Part shown: positions 1 through 8,104 of the stretch, piece after piece
Layout: each line of letters opens with the position of its first letter
Position numbering within the stretch: the first letter of the stretch is position 1
Assembly (NCBI GenBank): GCA_964595355.1
Contig: CAZQQD010000051.1
Span: 1-21,185, forward strand
Length of the DNA stretch: 21,185 bases
Direction: 5' to 3'
From: JAKAGZ01 sp964595355
Lineage (GTDB): Bacteria; Bacteroidota; Ignavibacteria; Ignavibacteriales; Ignavibacteriaceae
The notes under the pieces: generated by a model
Database searches by the model: none
What the model was told of the DNA's origin: nothing
What the model saw: only the letters and a program-made list of their open reading frames with translations
Made by a program: the position numbers and the translations under genes

Positions 1-1
1 T

Positions 2-169
2 CAAAAACTTCATTTGCTTGGAGGAAATTCAGTTTATCATGATTGGCATTATATGCTTGGCGAAATTGGTTTGCTGAACTATTCTGCTGAAGTTGGTTAT
101 TTTTTTGTGGTGTTGGCCATACTAATTTTTATCTTAATGTTAATGATGCCACTGATTATTTTAGAATAG
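2..169 (+). CDS. 3' end of an unrecognised membrane protein (partial)
   Basis: An open frame enters from the left edge and ends at the TAG at 167-169, giving the last 55 residues of a protein. The visible part has a His/Trp/Tyr-rich stretch (HDWHYMLG) followed by a hydrophobic segment of about 25 residues that ends almost at the C-terminus (FFVVLAILIFILMLMMPLII). This suggests a membrane protein whose last helix is C-terminal. The next gene starts 5 bp after the stop, so the two are probably co-transcribed. I do not recognise the family from this fragment, and the 5' part lies outside the window. Confidence 0.55.
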   Translation, partial: QKLHLLGGNSVYHDWHYMLGEIGLLNYSAEVGYFFVVLAILIFILMLMMPLIILE

Positions 170-174
170 ATCTT

Positions 175-969
175 ATGAAATTTTTGTTGTCTATATTAAT
201 TTTGTTTTTTTCATATTGTATATTTATAAATGCGCAAAAGTATGTGGTTAAGTCTTATTATCCCTCAGGGAAATTACTATCTGAGATATCCTATTCTGAT
301 AGCATACGTGATGGTCAGGCGAAATTTTATTATGAAAACGGGAATTTGAAGGAGGAAAGAAATTATGTGATTGGCAAAGTTGAAGGAACAGTAAAACTTT
401 ATCATGAAAATGGTACTTTATCAGAAATATTTACCATTATCAATGGTAAAAGAGAGGGGCCTACCTCTGTTTTCGATTCAACGGGAAGTTATGTTAACGA
501 TGTTTCTTATAGTTCGGGTAAACAAGATGCCCTAAATTTAAATATAACATCTCTGGAAAAAACAGATTCCTCCTATGAAGCTACAATAGAAGTATTAAGA
601 CATTCTTTTTCAGGAAAAGATGAGCCACCAAGCACTTTGGGATTTCAGAGTAAAAGTGATCCGGCTTATTTTGTTAAACTTGATGTACAGCCCAGGCCAA
701 TTGGAGGAATGGCAGATATTTATAATAAGTTGGTTTATCCTGAAGAAGCTTTTAAAAATAATGTTCACGGAACAGTTGAGGTGTTAACGTTTATAGATGA
801 ATATGGAAATGTGGTAGATATGACAATAATAAAAGGACTGGGGTATGGTTGTGACGAATCCGCTAAAAAAGCAATTCGATATACTAAATTCCATCCTGGT
901 TTTATCAAAGGTGTCCCGGTTAAATCACAGCTTAAAATCACACTCGAGTTTAAAGGTTATAATCACTAA
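175..969 (+). CDS. secreted MORN-repeat protein with TonB C-terminal domain
   Basis: A 264-residue protein with a Sec signal peptide (residues 1-20, hydrophobic core LLSILILFFSYCIF, likely cleavage after INA). Residues about 22-118 hold three to four MORN_2-type repeats with the pattern YYxxGxLxxE...xGxxxG (for example FYYENGNLKE, LYHENGTLSE). Residues about 170-261 are a TonB C-terminal domain: the QPRPIGG lead-in, YPEEAF, GTVEVLTFIDEYGNV and the GYGCDESAKKAI helix. The family is usually annotated as energy transducer TonB, but there is no retained N-terminal anchor or proline-rich spacer. A soluble periplasmic protein binding peptidoglycan or a receptor is therefore as likely as energy coupling. 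No Shine-Dalgarno sequence is evident. It follows the upstream membrane gene by 5 bp and converges on pdxB with only 6 bp between the stops. Confidence 0.85.
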   Translation: MKFLLSILILFFSYCIFINAQKYVVKSYYPSGKLLSEISYSDSIRDGQAKFYYENGNLKEERNYVIGKVEGTVKLYHENGTLSEIFTIINGKREGPTSVFDSTGSYVNDVSYSSGKQDALNLNITSLEKTDSSYEATIEVLRHSFSGKDEPPSTLGFQSKSDPAYFVKLDVQPRPIGGMADIYNKLVYPEEAFKNNVHGTVEVLTFIDEYGNVVDMTIIKGLGYGCDESAKKAIRYTKFHPGFIKGVPVKSQLKITLEFKGYNH

Positions 970-975
970 TAATTT

Positions 976-2106
976 TTATTCAATTTTGAATCTAAAAGTT
1001 TTAAGTAGTTTTTCAAGTTTCTTATTCTGATTGCTCAATTTTAATGTATAATTTGAGAATTCCCGTCTCAATAAATAATTTCTTCTAAGTGAATCGAAAT
1101 AGGCTTCCCCTTCTTTAACTTCAAATTCAGCTATCTTTCTCAAATTTAAATCATCTTTATTAATGTTATATATTGATGTAAATATTGATTGAAGTGTTGT
1201 TTCTAAATTTGATTCAGAAGCGGTAATTCTATCCTCAATTATTGGAAGCTGTGGTTTCCAGGTAGGAGAAACTTTCAGGAAATCACATAGTGCTTTATAT
1301 AAAATCATGGTTCCATTAACCTTTCCTTCAAGTGAATACCCTGCAATATGAGGAGTTGCAATTTTTACTTTATTTAACAACTCAATATTTATTTTAGGTT
1401 CTTTTTCCCAAACATCAAGAACAACATTTAGTTTTTTATCTGAGATAACCTTGTTCAATTCATTATTATCAATTACTGAACCACGGGAAGTGTTAATCAA
1501 AATTGATCTGTCTTTTAATTTATTTAATCTTTGCTGATCAAAGAGATGGAGGGTTTTATCCATTCCTGCCTTTATTAAGGGCACGTGGATAGTAACTATA
1601 TCTGCTTTCATTAATTCATCCAGTTTGAGATAGTCACTTGAATTAGTTTTTCTTTTTAGTGGGGGATCATTTTTTAATACTTTTAAACCCAGCACATTAG
1701 CAATTCGAGCAACACGACTACCAATATTTCCAACACCTACAATTCCAATTGTTTTGTTTTCAAGTGTGATGTTTTGTACAGTGGCCTGTTGAAAAAGGGC
1801 AGTAAAAACATATTCTACCACGGCATCTGAATTACAGCCTGCAGCGTCCCTAAAGTATGTATTGTGGGAATTAAGATAGTTTTTATCTACGTGATCGTTG
1901 CCTATTGTAGCCGTCCCAACAAATTTGACCTTTGTATTTGCCAATAACCGTTCATTTACCTGAGTAACTGATCTGATAAGTAAAACATCTGCATCGACCA
2001 GATCTTTTCTGGAAATTTTTCTTCCCGGAAGTACAGAAAGCTTGCCTAGTGTTGAAAATGCTTCCCCAACAAATTCAATATTTTCATCAGCAACAATTTT
2101 GATCAT
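976..2106 (-). CDS. pdxB: erythronate-4-phosphate dehydrogenase PdxB
   Basis: This is a 376-residue D-isomer-specific 2-hydroxyacid dehydrogenase. It oxidises 4-phospho-D-erythronate in the DXP-dependent vitamin B6 pathway (before SerC, PdxA and PdxJ), in the cytosol. The N-terminus (IVADENI, LPGR, DADVLLIRSVTQVNE, KFVGTATIGNDHVD) and the AGCNSDAVVEYV motif are diagnostic of PdxB within the superfamily. The Rossmann motif GVGNIG lies at 124-129. The catalytic triad of the family is visible as R208 (NTSRGS), E236 (WEKEP) and H253 (TPHIAGYS). Length fits the family (about 370-380), with a C-terminal PdxB dimerisation region after residue 290. Start is ATG at 2106 with no clear Shine-Dalgarno sequence. 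It is transcribed alone, divergently from mgtE. Confidence 0.93.
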   Translation of the reverse strand: MIKIVADENIEFVGEAFSTLGKLSVLPGRKISRKDLVDADVLLIRSVTQVNERLLANTKVKFVGTATIGNDHVDKNYLNSHNTYFRDAAGCNSDAVVEYVFTALFQQATVQNITLENKTIGIVGVGNIGSRVARIANVLGLKVLKNDPPLKRKTNSSDYLKLDELMKADIVTIHVPLIKAGMDKTLHLFDQQRLNKLKDRSILINTSRGSVIDNNELNKVISDKKLNVVLDVWEKEPKINIELLNKVKIATPHIAGYSLEGKVNGTMILYKALCDFLKVSPTWKPQLPIIEDRITASESNLETTLQSIFTSIYNINKDDLNLRKIAEFEVKEGEAYFDSLRRNYLLRREFSNYTLKLSNQNKKLEKLLKTFRFKIE

Positions 2107-2167
2107 CTAAATTTTGTTAAATTATTTTTATTTAATCTGCAACAGAAATTTTGTCTTATCATAATTA

Positions 2168-2198
2168 TTGTTTTTTCATATATTAAAAACTATCTTTG
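2168..2198 (+). promoter_or_regulatory. Bacteroidota-type promoter of mgtE
   Basis: TTG at 2168-2170, a 20-bp spacer, then TATCTTTG at 2191-2198. This fits the Bacteroidota housekeeping consensus TTG-N17-23-TAnnTTTG exactly. Transcription would begin near 2204, leaving a leader of about 85 bases before mgtE. I looked for an M-box Mg2+ riboswitch in that leader and saw none; the leader is too short and too AT-rich. Confidence 0.6.
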
Positions 2199-2291
2199 CG
2201 TACTCACAAAATCAAATTAGCATCACAACAAGATATGTAGAAACTTAATTAAATTAAATAATTCGTTCACTTAAAATTAAGGAGCAAACCG

Positions 2292-3671
2292 ATGCTAAGC
2301 CAACTGCTTCAGCCAGAGATAATATCGTTAATTGAAGAAAGAAAACTTAGCACTCTTAAAGAGATTCTAAGTGAATGGACACCTGCCGATATTGCAGAGT
2401 TGATCTCCCAAATAAGCGACAACGAGCAAGCGATTGTTTTCAGGCTTCTTCCTAATTCTTTAGCTGCAGACACTTTTGAATACCTGGAATTTGAACAACA
2501 GATGAATCTTCTCAAAGCAATGGGGAAAGAAGAGGTTGCAAATGTTCTGAATGAAATGTCCCCGGATGATAGAACAGCTTTATTTGAAGACATGCCGAGT
2601 GCGGCAGCAAAGCAATTAATTACTTTACTTTCATCAGAAGAAAGAAAAATAGCACAAACGTTACTTGGTTATCCAGAAAATAGTGTTGGTCGTTTGATGA
2701 CTCCTGATTATCTGGCTATAAGGCCGGAGTGGACAGTTAGTGAGTCTCTGGATTACATTAGGAAAAATGGTAAGGATAGTGAAACTATAAATATAATTTT
2801 TGTGCTTGATGATAAAGGGAAATTAATTGATGATATACGAATAAGAGAATTCTTATTAAAACCATTGGATACCCATGTTATTGATCTGATGGATGAAAAT
2901 TTTGTTGCACTTCATGTAACGGATGATCAGGAAACTGCAGTTGAATTATTTAAAAAATATGACAGGATTGCATTGCCAGTAGTTGATACACACGGAGTAC
3001 TTATTGGTCTTGTTACAGTTGATGACGTTCTTGATGTTGCAGAAGAAGAAGCAACGGAAGATATCCACAAACTTGGTGGTGTTGAAGCTCTTGATGAATC
3101 CTATTCAACTATTTCATTTAAAAATATGATTAAGAAAAGAGCAGGATGGCTGGCAATACTTTTCATAGGTGAAATGTTTACAGCTACTGCAATGGGATTT
3201 TTTGAGAGTGAATTAAGCAAAGCCATTGTCCTTGGCCTATTCATTCCTTTGATTATTTCCAGTGGTGGAAATTCCGGATCTCAGGCCTCAACACTTGTAA
3301 TCCGTGCTTTATCCCTGGGAGAAGTAACTTTGAAAGATTGGTTTTTTGTAATGCGTCGCGAATTCATTTCTGGTCTCGTATTAGGAGCAATTCTTGCAGT
3401 TATTGGGTTCTTAAGGATTTCAATTTGGCAAGCTACGAGTGGAATGTATGGAGTTCACTGGATGCTTGTTGCTCTTACTGTGAGCGGAGCTCTGATTGGT
3501 GTTGTTTTATGGGGAACTCTTGCAGGTTCGATGTTACCTATACTTTTGAAAAAATTCGGTGCAGATCCGGCAGCTTCCTCTGCACCTCTTGTTGCAACGT
3601 TAGTGGACGTGACAGGTCTTGTGATTTATTTTACTGTTGCTATTTTTATTATGCGGGGCACTTTGCTTTAG
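2292..3671 (+). CDS. mgtE: magnesium channel/transporter MgtE
   Basis: A 459-residue Mg2+ channel of the inner membrane, full length for the family (about 450). Residues 10-130 form the superhelical MgtE N domain (WTPADIAELI, NEMSPDDRTALFEDM). Residues 132-250 are two CBS domains (SVGRLMTPDYLAI, ALPVVDTHGVLIGLVTVDDV) that sense cytosolic Mg2+. From about 280 there is a five-helix membrane domain with the pore motifs PLIISSGGNSGSQ (319-331) and GADPAASSAPLV (423-434). D439 lies where the family has its Mg2+-binding pore aspartate. A good Shine-Dalgarno sequence (AAGGAG) sits ahead of ATG 2292. The gene is monocistronic, with its own promoter upstream, and is followed by the polysaccharide cluster. 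Confidence 0.96.
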   Translation: MLSQLLQPEIISLIEERKLSTLKEILSEWTPADIAELISQISDNEQAIVFRLLPNSLAADTFEYLEFEQQMNLLKAMGKEEVANVLNEMSPDDRTALFEDMPSAAAKQLITLLSSEERKIAQTLLGYPENSVGRLMTPDYLAIRPEWTVSESLDYIRKNGKDSETINIIFVLDDKGKLIDDIRIREFLLKPLDTHVIDLMDENFVALHVTDDQETAVELFKKYDRIALPVVDTHGVLIGLVTVDDVLDVAEEEATEDIHKLGGVEALDESYSTISFKNMIKKRAGWLAILFIGEMFTATAMGFFESELSKAIVLGLFIPLIISSGGNSGSQASTLVIRALSLGEVTLKDWFFVMRREFISGLVLGAILAVIGFLRISIWQATSGMYGVHWMLVALTVSGALIGVVLWGTLAGSMLPILLKKFGADPAASSAPLVATLVDVTGLVIYFTVAIFIMRGTLL

Positions 3672-3760
3672 AAGATATTTTTTATTAAAAAGATGATTCG
3701 TTGTTTTTATGAATATGCTTATTTTGGAATCAAAACTTTTGGAAATTTAAAGGAAAATAA

Positions 3761-4111
3761 ATGAAGGGAATTGTTCTTGCAGGTGGATCCGGTACTCGTC
3801 TTTATCCTATTACAAAAGTATATAGCAAGCAGTTAACACTTATTTATGATAAACCACTAATTTATTACCCTCTTTCGGTGTTGATGCTCGCAGGAATAAA
3901 AGAAATATTAGTTATTTCTGATAAAGGAACGGTTCCTCTTTACAAAAAGTTATTTGAAGATGGATCTTACCTTGGAATGAAAATTACTTATGCTATTCAG
4001 AAAGCACCCAATGGGATTGCGGAGGCCTTTATCATTGGAGAGAAGTTTATTGGAAAAGACAGCGTTGCTTTAATTTTAGGTGATAATATTTTTTATGGAT
4101 ATCTCGATTTT
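3761..4111 (+). CDS. rfbA: glucose-1-phosphate thymidylyltransferase RfbA, 5' part only (cut by gap)
   Basis: The first 117 residues of RfbA, which makes dTDP-glucose from dTTP and glucose-1-phosphate, the first step to dTDP-rhamnose and other dTDP-6-deoxysugars. The nucleotide-binding motif GGSGTRLYPIT (residues 8-18) and the markers SKQL, IYDKPLIYYPLSVLMLAGI and LILGDNIFYG are almost canonical. One small departure is TLIYDKP, where most homologues have LPIYDKP. The family is about 290 residues long, so roughly 170 residues are missing into the run of Ns beginning at 4112. The truncation is an assembly gap, not a stop codon. AAAGGAAA lies 8 bases before the ATG. It is the first gene of the sugar cluster. 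Confidence 0.92.
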
Positions 4112-4211
4112 NNNNNNNNNNNNNNNNNNNNNNNNNNNNNNNNNNNNNNNNNNNNNNNNNNNNNNNNNNNNNNNNNNNNNNNNNNNNNNNNNNNNNNNNN
4201 NNNNNNNNNNN
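4112..4211. other. 100-N scaffold gap
   Basis: Exactly 100 N, the usual placeholder for a gap of unknown length. The left flank ends inside rfbA near codon 117. The right flank resumes inside rfbC near codon 70. Any open frame drawn across the Ns is an artefact. Confidence 0.98.
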
Positions 4212-4547
4212 AAACTATGCCAGGTTATTTTGGGGAGTATTATTGATGTAGCTGTTGATGTCCGTATTGATTCGTCGACCTTTGGGAAGTATTTTTCTAT
4301 TGAGTTATCTGATGAAAACCAATTGCAGTTATGGATTCCCAAAGGATTTGCACATGGCTTTTCGGTGCTATCAGAAAAAGCTATTTTTTCTTATAAATGT
4401 ACGGAATATTATAACAAAGAAAGTGAACGATCTATTTTATTTAACGATCCGGATTTGGCAATCGATTGGGGAATAGAAAAACCTATAGTTTCAGATAAAG
4501 ACCTTAATGCAATAACTTTCCAACAATTCAAATCTCAAAATTTATAA
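4212..4547 (+). CDS. rfbC: dTDP-4-dehydrorhamnose 3,5-epimerase RfbC, 3' part only (cut by gap)
   Basis: The last 111 residues of RfbC, a cupin-fold epimerase acting on dTDP-4-dehydro-6-deoxyglucose. Diagnostic stretches are DVAVDVRIDSSTFGKY, QLWIPKGFAHGFSVLSE, YKCTEYYNKESER, and FNDPDLAIDWGI followed by LSxKD-like VSDKDL. The family is about 180 residues, so some 70 N-terminal residues, including the RGLHYQ segment with the catalytic histidine, are hidden by the gap. The C-terminal half carries the conserved Tyr region (YKCTEYY). There is no sign of decay. It is followed after 89 bp by the aminotransferase gene. The partner genes rfbB and rfbD are not in the window and could lie in the gap or elsewhere. 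Confidence 0.93.
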   Translation, partial: KLCQVILGSIIDVAVDVRIDSSTFGKYFSIELSDENQLQLWIPKGFAHGFSVLSEKAIFSYKCTEYYNKESERSILFNDPDLAIDWGIEKPIVSDKDLNAITFQQFKSQNL

Positions 4548-4636
4548 AAACCTTTTAAATTCAATTTATCTTTTTTCATTTTCCCTGTTTTATAACTAAC
4601 TTTACTTATTCAAATAGAAAATGTAGAGTTTACAAA

Positions 4637-5806
4637 ATGAAAGTACCGCTATTAGATCTTAAGCCACAATATCAAGCTCTTAAAAAAGAACTAGATAATT
4701 CAATTTTAAAAGTCGTTGAGTCGCAGTATTTCATCCTCGGTCCTGAAGTTGAAAAGATGGAAAAATCTTTTTGTAATTATTTAAATTGTAAAAAAGCAAT
4801 AGGAGTTTCTTCTGGCACAGATGCATTACTTCTTGCTTTAATGGGAGTTGGCATAGGACCTGGAGATGAAGTCATAGTCCCGACTTATTCATTTTTTGCT
4901 ACTGCAGGTGTTGTTTCGAGATTGCATGCAATCCCTGTCTTTGTAGATAGTGATCCGGTGACTTTTAATATAGATCCGTTACAGATTGAAAAAAAGATCA
5001 CAAAAAAAACAAAAGCTATTATTCCTGTTCATCTCTACGGTCAAAGTTGTGAAATGGACAAAATAATGGAAGTTGCACTTTCCAGGAAACTGAAAGTAAT
5101 TGAAGATGCAGCTCAGGCCATTGGAGTACAATATAAAGATGGAAGATTTGTCGGTACTATCGGGGATGTTGGGTGTTATTCCTTTTTCCCAAGCAAAAAT
5201 CTCGGGTGTTTTGGAGATGGTGGATTAAATGTAACAAACGATGAAAAATTAGGTGAACATCTGCATATTTTAAGAGTTCATGGTGGATATCCCAAATATT
5301 ATCACAAATATATCGGGGGTAATTTTAGAATTGATGCAATGCAATCTGCTGTAATTAATGTTAAATTGCCTCATCTTAATGGTTGGTCAGAGCAAAGAAG
5401 AAAAAATGCGGAGACTTACAATAAGTTATTCGTAGATGCAGGATTAGCTGAAGAAACGGGCAGGATAAAATTTGATGCTAAAAATAAAGTGCTTTTACCC
5501 AAAGCTGTTTATAAAGATTCTGGGGTTAAAAATTATCACATTTTTAATCAATATATTGTTCGTGTTGAAAAACGTGATGAGTTAAGAAAATTTTTGGGCC
5601 AAAATGAAATTGGTAACGAAATATATTACCCAGTTCCGTTTCATTTACAGGAGTGTTTCGCAAACCTTGGTTATAGTAAAGGGGACTTTCCTAATGCTGA
5701 ATTTGTCGCTGATACCTCAATAGCTTTGCCAATATATCCTGAACTAAGCATAGCCCAGCTTTCGTTTGTTGTAGAGAAGATTAATGAATTCATAAGAAGA
5801 AGTTAA
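4637..5806 (+). CDS. DegT/DnrJ/EryC1/StrS-family sugar aminotransferase
   Basis: A 389-residue PLP-dependent aminotransferase acting on nucleotide-linked keto-sugars. Visible family marks are PLLDLKPQY at the start, FILGPEVEKME, SSGTDALLLAL (58-68, phosphate cup), the EDAAQAIG segment with D157 contacting the PLP pyridine nitrogen, and the Schiff-base lysine K187 in FFPSKNLGCFGDGG. The SKNLG/GDGG form resembles the C3-aminotransferase branch (DesV, FdtB, QdtB, WbpE type). It differs from the C4 perosamine-synthase branch, which has NKT.TTGEGG there. The donor could be the dTDP-sugar from the RfbA branch; which keto-sugar is used cannot be read from sequence. No Shine-Dalgarno sequence is seen before ATG 4637. 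It is spaced 11 bp from the next gene, so operonic. Confidence 0.88.
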   Translation: MKVPLLDLKPQYQALKKELDNSILKVVESQYFILGPEVEKMEKSFCNYLNCKKAIGVSSGTDALLLALMGVGIGPGDEVIVPTYSFFATAGVVSRLHAIPVFVDSDPVTFNIDPLQIEKKITKKTKAIIPVHLYGQSCEMDKIMEVALSRKLKVIEDAAQAIGVQYKDGRFVGTIGDVGCYSFFPSKNLGCFGDGGLNVTNDEKLGEHLHILRVHGGYPKYYHKYIGGNFRIDAMQSAVINVKLPHLNGWSEQRRKNAETYNKLFVDAGLAEETGRIKFDAKNKVLLPKAVYKDSGVKNYHIFNQYIVRVEKRDELRKFLGQNEIGNEIYYPVPFHLQECFANLGYSKGDFPNAEFVADTSIALPIYPELSIAQLSFVVEKINEFIRRS

Positions 5807-5817
5807 TATTTAATTAG

Positions 5818-6777
5818 ATGGCCGATTATAAAAAATATAAAATTTATATTGCTGGTCACACGGGAATGGTAGGTTCAGCAATAAAGAGGGTCCTTGAAAA
5901 AAAAGGTTATGAAAATTTAGTTTGTCGAAAATCTACTGAGCTTAATTTAGTTTGTCAAAAAGGAGTCGAAGAATTTTTTCAAGCTGAAAAACCCCAAGTA
6001 GTAATTGTTGCCGCAGCCAAAGTAGGTGGAATTCTTGCTAACAATACATACAGGGCAGATTTTATATATAATAATTTGATGATCGCATCAAATTTGGTTA
6101 ATGCATCATATAAAAATGATGTTCAAAAATTAATATTTCTAGGAAGCTCCTGTATTTATCCTAAACTTGCAAGACAACCATTAAAAGAAGAATATCTTTT
6201 ATCGGATTATTTAGAATTTACCAATGAACCTTATGCAGTTGCAAAAATAGCAGGAATTAAATTATGTGAAAGTTATTATCGCCAGCATGGCTGTAATTTT
6301 TATTCAGCAATGCCTACAAATCTTTACGGCCCGAATGATAATTTTGACCTTGAAACCTCTCATGTTCTTCCAGCATTGATAAGGAAATTTCATGAAGCCA
6401 GAGAAAAAGAGAAACCCGAGGTAATCCTTTGGGGAACAGGAAAACCTAAACGTGAATTTTTATATGTTGAAGACCTGGCTGAGGCAATAAAATTTTTATT
6501 GGAAAATGTAGAAGCTAAAACAATATATGATAATGGAATTTCACATATTAATGTTGGGAGTGGTGAAGATATGAGTATAACGGAATTGGCTGAGCTTGTT
6601 TCCGATATAACTGGTTATAAAGGGAAAATAATTTATGATAATAGTAAACCTGATGGCACGCCAAGAAAGTTAATGGATGTTTCAAGGATAAATAAATTCG
6701 GCTGGAAATATAAAACTTCTTTAAAAGACGGAATAGAAAATACTTATCGCTGGTATCTTACTAACTATAGGAAATAA
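5818..6777 (+). CDS. fcl: GDP-L-fucose synthase
   Basis: A 319-residue short-chain dehydrogenase/reductase. It epimerises and reduces GDP-4-dehydro-6-deoxy-D-mannose to GDP-L-fucose with NADPH. The dinucleotide-binding motif is GHTGMVGSA (13-21). The AAAKVGGILANN stretch is typical of Fcl/WcaG, and the catalytic Ser-Tyr-Lys set is SS (110-111, GSSCIYP), Y139 and K143 (YAVAK). PTNLYGPNDNFD and the GTGKPKREFLYVEDLA segment are also diagnostic. Length is normal (about 310-320). There is no Shine-Dalgarno sequence. It sits 11 bp after the aminotransferase and 13 bp before gmd, whose product is its substrate. The gene order (fcl before gmd) is the reverse of the common gmd-fcl order. Confidence 0.95.
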   Translation: MADYKKYKIYIAGHTGMVGSAIKRVLEKKGYENLVCRKSTELNLVCQKGVEEFFQAEKPQVVIVAAAKVGGILANNTYRADFIYNNLMIASNLVNASYKNDVQKLIFLGSSCIYPKLARQPLKEEYLLSDYLEFTNEPYAVAKIAGIKLCESYYRQHGCNFYSAMPTNLYGPNDNFDLETSHVLPALIRKFHEAREKEKPEVILWGTGKPKREFLYVEDLAEAIKFLLENVEAKTIYDNGISHINVGSGEDMSITELAELVSDITGYKGKIIYDNSKPDGTPRKLMDVSRINKFGWKYKTSLKDGIENTYRWYLTNYRK

Positions 6778-6790
6778 TTTAAAGGAGAAA

Positions 6791-7915
6791 ATGAAAAAAG
6801 CGCTTATCACAGGGATTACTGGACAGGATGGAAGTTACTTAACTGAAATTTTGCTTGAAAAAGGATATGAAGTTCACGGAATAATAAGAAGGAGTAGTTC
6901 ATTTAATACTGCCAGGATAGACCACCTTTATGGAAATAAGGAAATATTGAATAATAAAATGTTTCTTCATTATGGTGATCTTGTAGATACTAGTAATTTA
7001 AATCGTTTACTTGAAAAAACTGAACCTGACGAAATTTATAATCTTGCTGCCCAAAGTCACGTTAAAGTATCTTTTGAATTACCTGATTACACCGGACAAG
7101 TCGATGCGCTTGGAACTCTTAGGTTTCTTGATGCAATTCGTGAGGTTGGGTTGAGAAAAGTTAAGTTTTATCAAGCATCAACCAGTGAACTTTACGGTAA
7201 GGCTCAGGAAGTTCCACAGACGGAAAGTACGCCATTCTATCCACGTTCACCGTACGGAGTAGCAAAACTTTATGCATACTGGGTGATCGTTAATTACCGC
7301 GAAGCATACAATCTTTTTGCATGTAATGGAATTCTTTTTAATCATGAATCGCCTCGTAGAGGGGAGACTTTCGTGACTAGGAAAATTACCAGAGCCGTTT
7401 CAAGAATTGTAACGGGAAAGCAAAAAGCTTTAGCGCTAGGTAATCTGGATGCTAAAAGAGATTGGGGTTATGCTCCCGAATACTGTGAGGGCATGTGGAA
7501 AATTCTCCAATACGAAAATGCCGAAGACTTTGTACTCGCCACAGGTGAAACGCATACAATCAGAGAATTTGCAGAGCTTACGTTCAAAGAATTAGGTATT
7601 GAACTTGAATGGACAGGTAAAGGTGAAAAAGAAAAAGGTGTTATAGAAAATATAGCTTTTGAAAAAGCTGAAAAGTTAATTAATTATGATAATTCCTCCG
7701 GCTACCGACTTAACTTTTCAAAAGATTTAAAGAAGGGAGATACTGTAGTTGTTATTGATCCGAATTATTATCGTCCGACTGAAGTTGATCTTTTAATTGG
7801 TAATCCTTCCAAGGCGGAGAAATTATTAAACTGGAAAGCGAAAACAAAATTTAGTGATCTTATAAGATTAATGATTAAAGCCGATCTGGAAAAAGTTTTA
7901 GCACGTGGTTATTAA
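6791..7915 (+). CDS. gmd: GDP-mannose 4,6-dehydratase
   Basis: A 374-residue SDR-fold dehydratase converting GDP-D-mannose to GDP-4-dehydro-6-deoxy-D-mannose, the precursor of GDP-fucose, GDP-rhamnose and GDP-perosamine. The NADP motif is GITGQDGSYL (8-17), followed by the Gmd-specific RRSSSFNTARIDHLY. Catalytic residues are T131 and E133 (QASTSELYGK), with Y155 and K159 (YGVAK). FNHESPRRGETFVTRKI is the conserved substrate and tetramer segment. Length is typical (about 350-375). A good Shine-Dalgarno sequence (AAAGGAGA) precedes ATG 6791. It is the last gene of the cluster in this window. Confidence 0.96.
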   Translation: MKKALITGITGQDGSYLTEILLEKGYEVHGIIRRSSSFNTARIDHLYGNKEILNNKMFLHYGDLVDTSNLNRLLEKTEPDEIYNLAAQSHVKVSFELPDYTGQVDALGTLRFLDAIREVGLRKVKFYQASTSELYGKAQEVPQTESTPFYPRSPYGVAKLYAYWVIVNYREAYNLFACNGILFNHESPRRGETFVTRKITRAVSRIVTGKQKALALGNLDAKRDWGYAPEYCEGMWKILQYENAEDFVLATGETHTIREFAELTFKELGIELEWTGKGEKEKGVIENIAFEKAEKLINYDNSSGYRLNFSKDLKKGDTVVVIDPNYYRPTEVDLLIGNPSKAEKLLNWKAKTKFSDLIRLMIKADLEKVLARGY

Positions 7916-7966
7916 TATTGTTAAAACGTATTCTTGCCCGATTTATTGGGATTAGCAGATTAAAAT

Positions 7967-7987
7967 ACTACGAAAAACATTCGTAGT
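7967..7987 (+). terminator. hairpin after gmd, possible weak terminator
   Basis: Arms ACTACGAA (7967-7974) and TTCGTAGT (7980-7987) pair perfectly over 8 bp around a 5-base loop (AAACA). Only GTATTT follows, not a proper T-run, so intrinsic termination would be weak. It lies about 50 bases after the gmd stop. Confidence 0.35.
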
Positions 7988-8104
7988 GTATTTAGGTACT
8001 TTAGAACAAATCTTTTCACAAATCTTATTCTCTCTCAAAATTTCACATTAATTAATTTCTATTTATTGGCATTGTAGTTGCCCCTTTAAGTAATAATAAT
8101 TTAA

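Noticed and set aside
845..1030. 61-codon frame overlapping the MORN/TonB gene and the pdxB end
   Set aside because: It spans the ends of two convergent real genes and has biased, non-protein-like composition.
2107..2291. Mg2+ riboswitch (M-box) ahead of mgtE
   Set aside because: The leader after the promoter is only about 85 AT-rich bases with no recognisable M-box helices.
3338..3688. 116-codon frame overlapping the end of mgtE
   Set aside because: It is a +1 shadow rich in Cys, Ser and Trp, wholly inside conserved mgtE coding sequence.
3761..4246. Single open frame of 161 codons running through the Ns after rfbA
   Set aside because: The stretch after the Ns is in the wrong frame relative to rfbC and exists only because Ns carry no stop codons.
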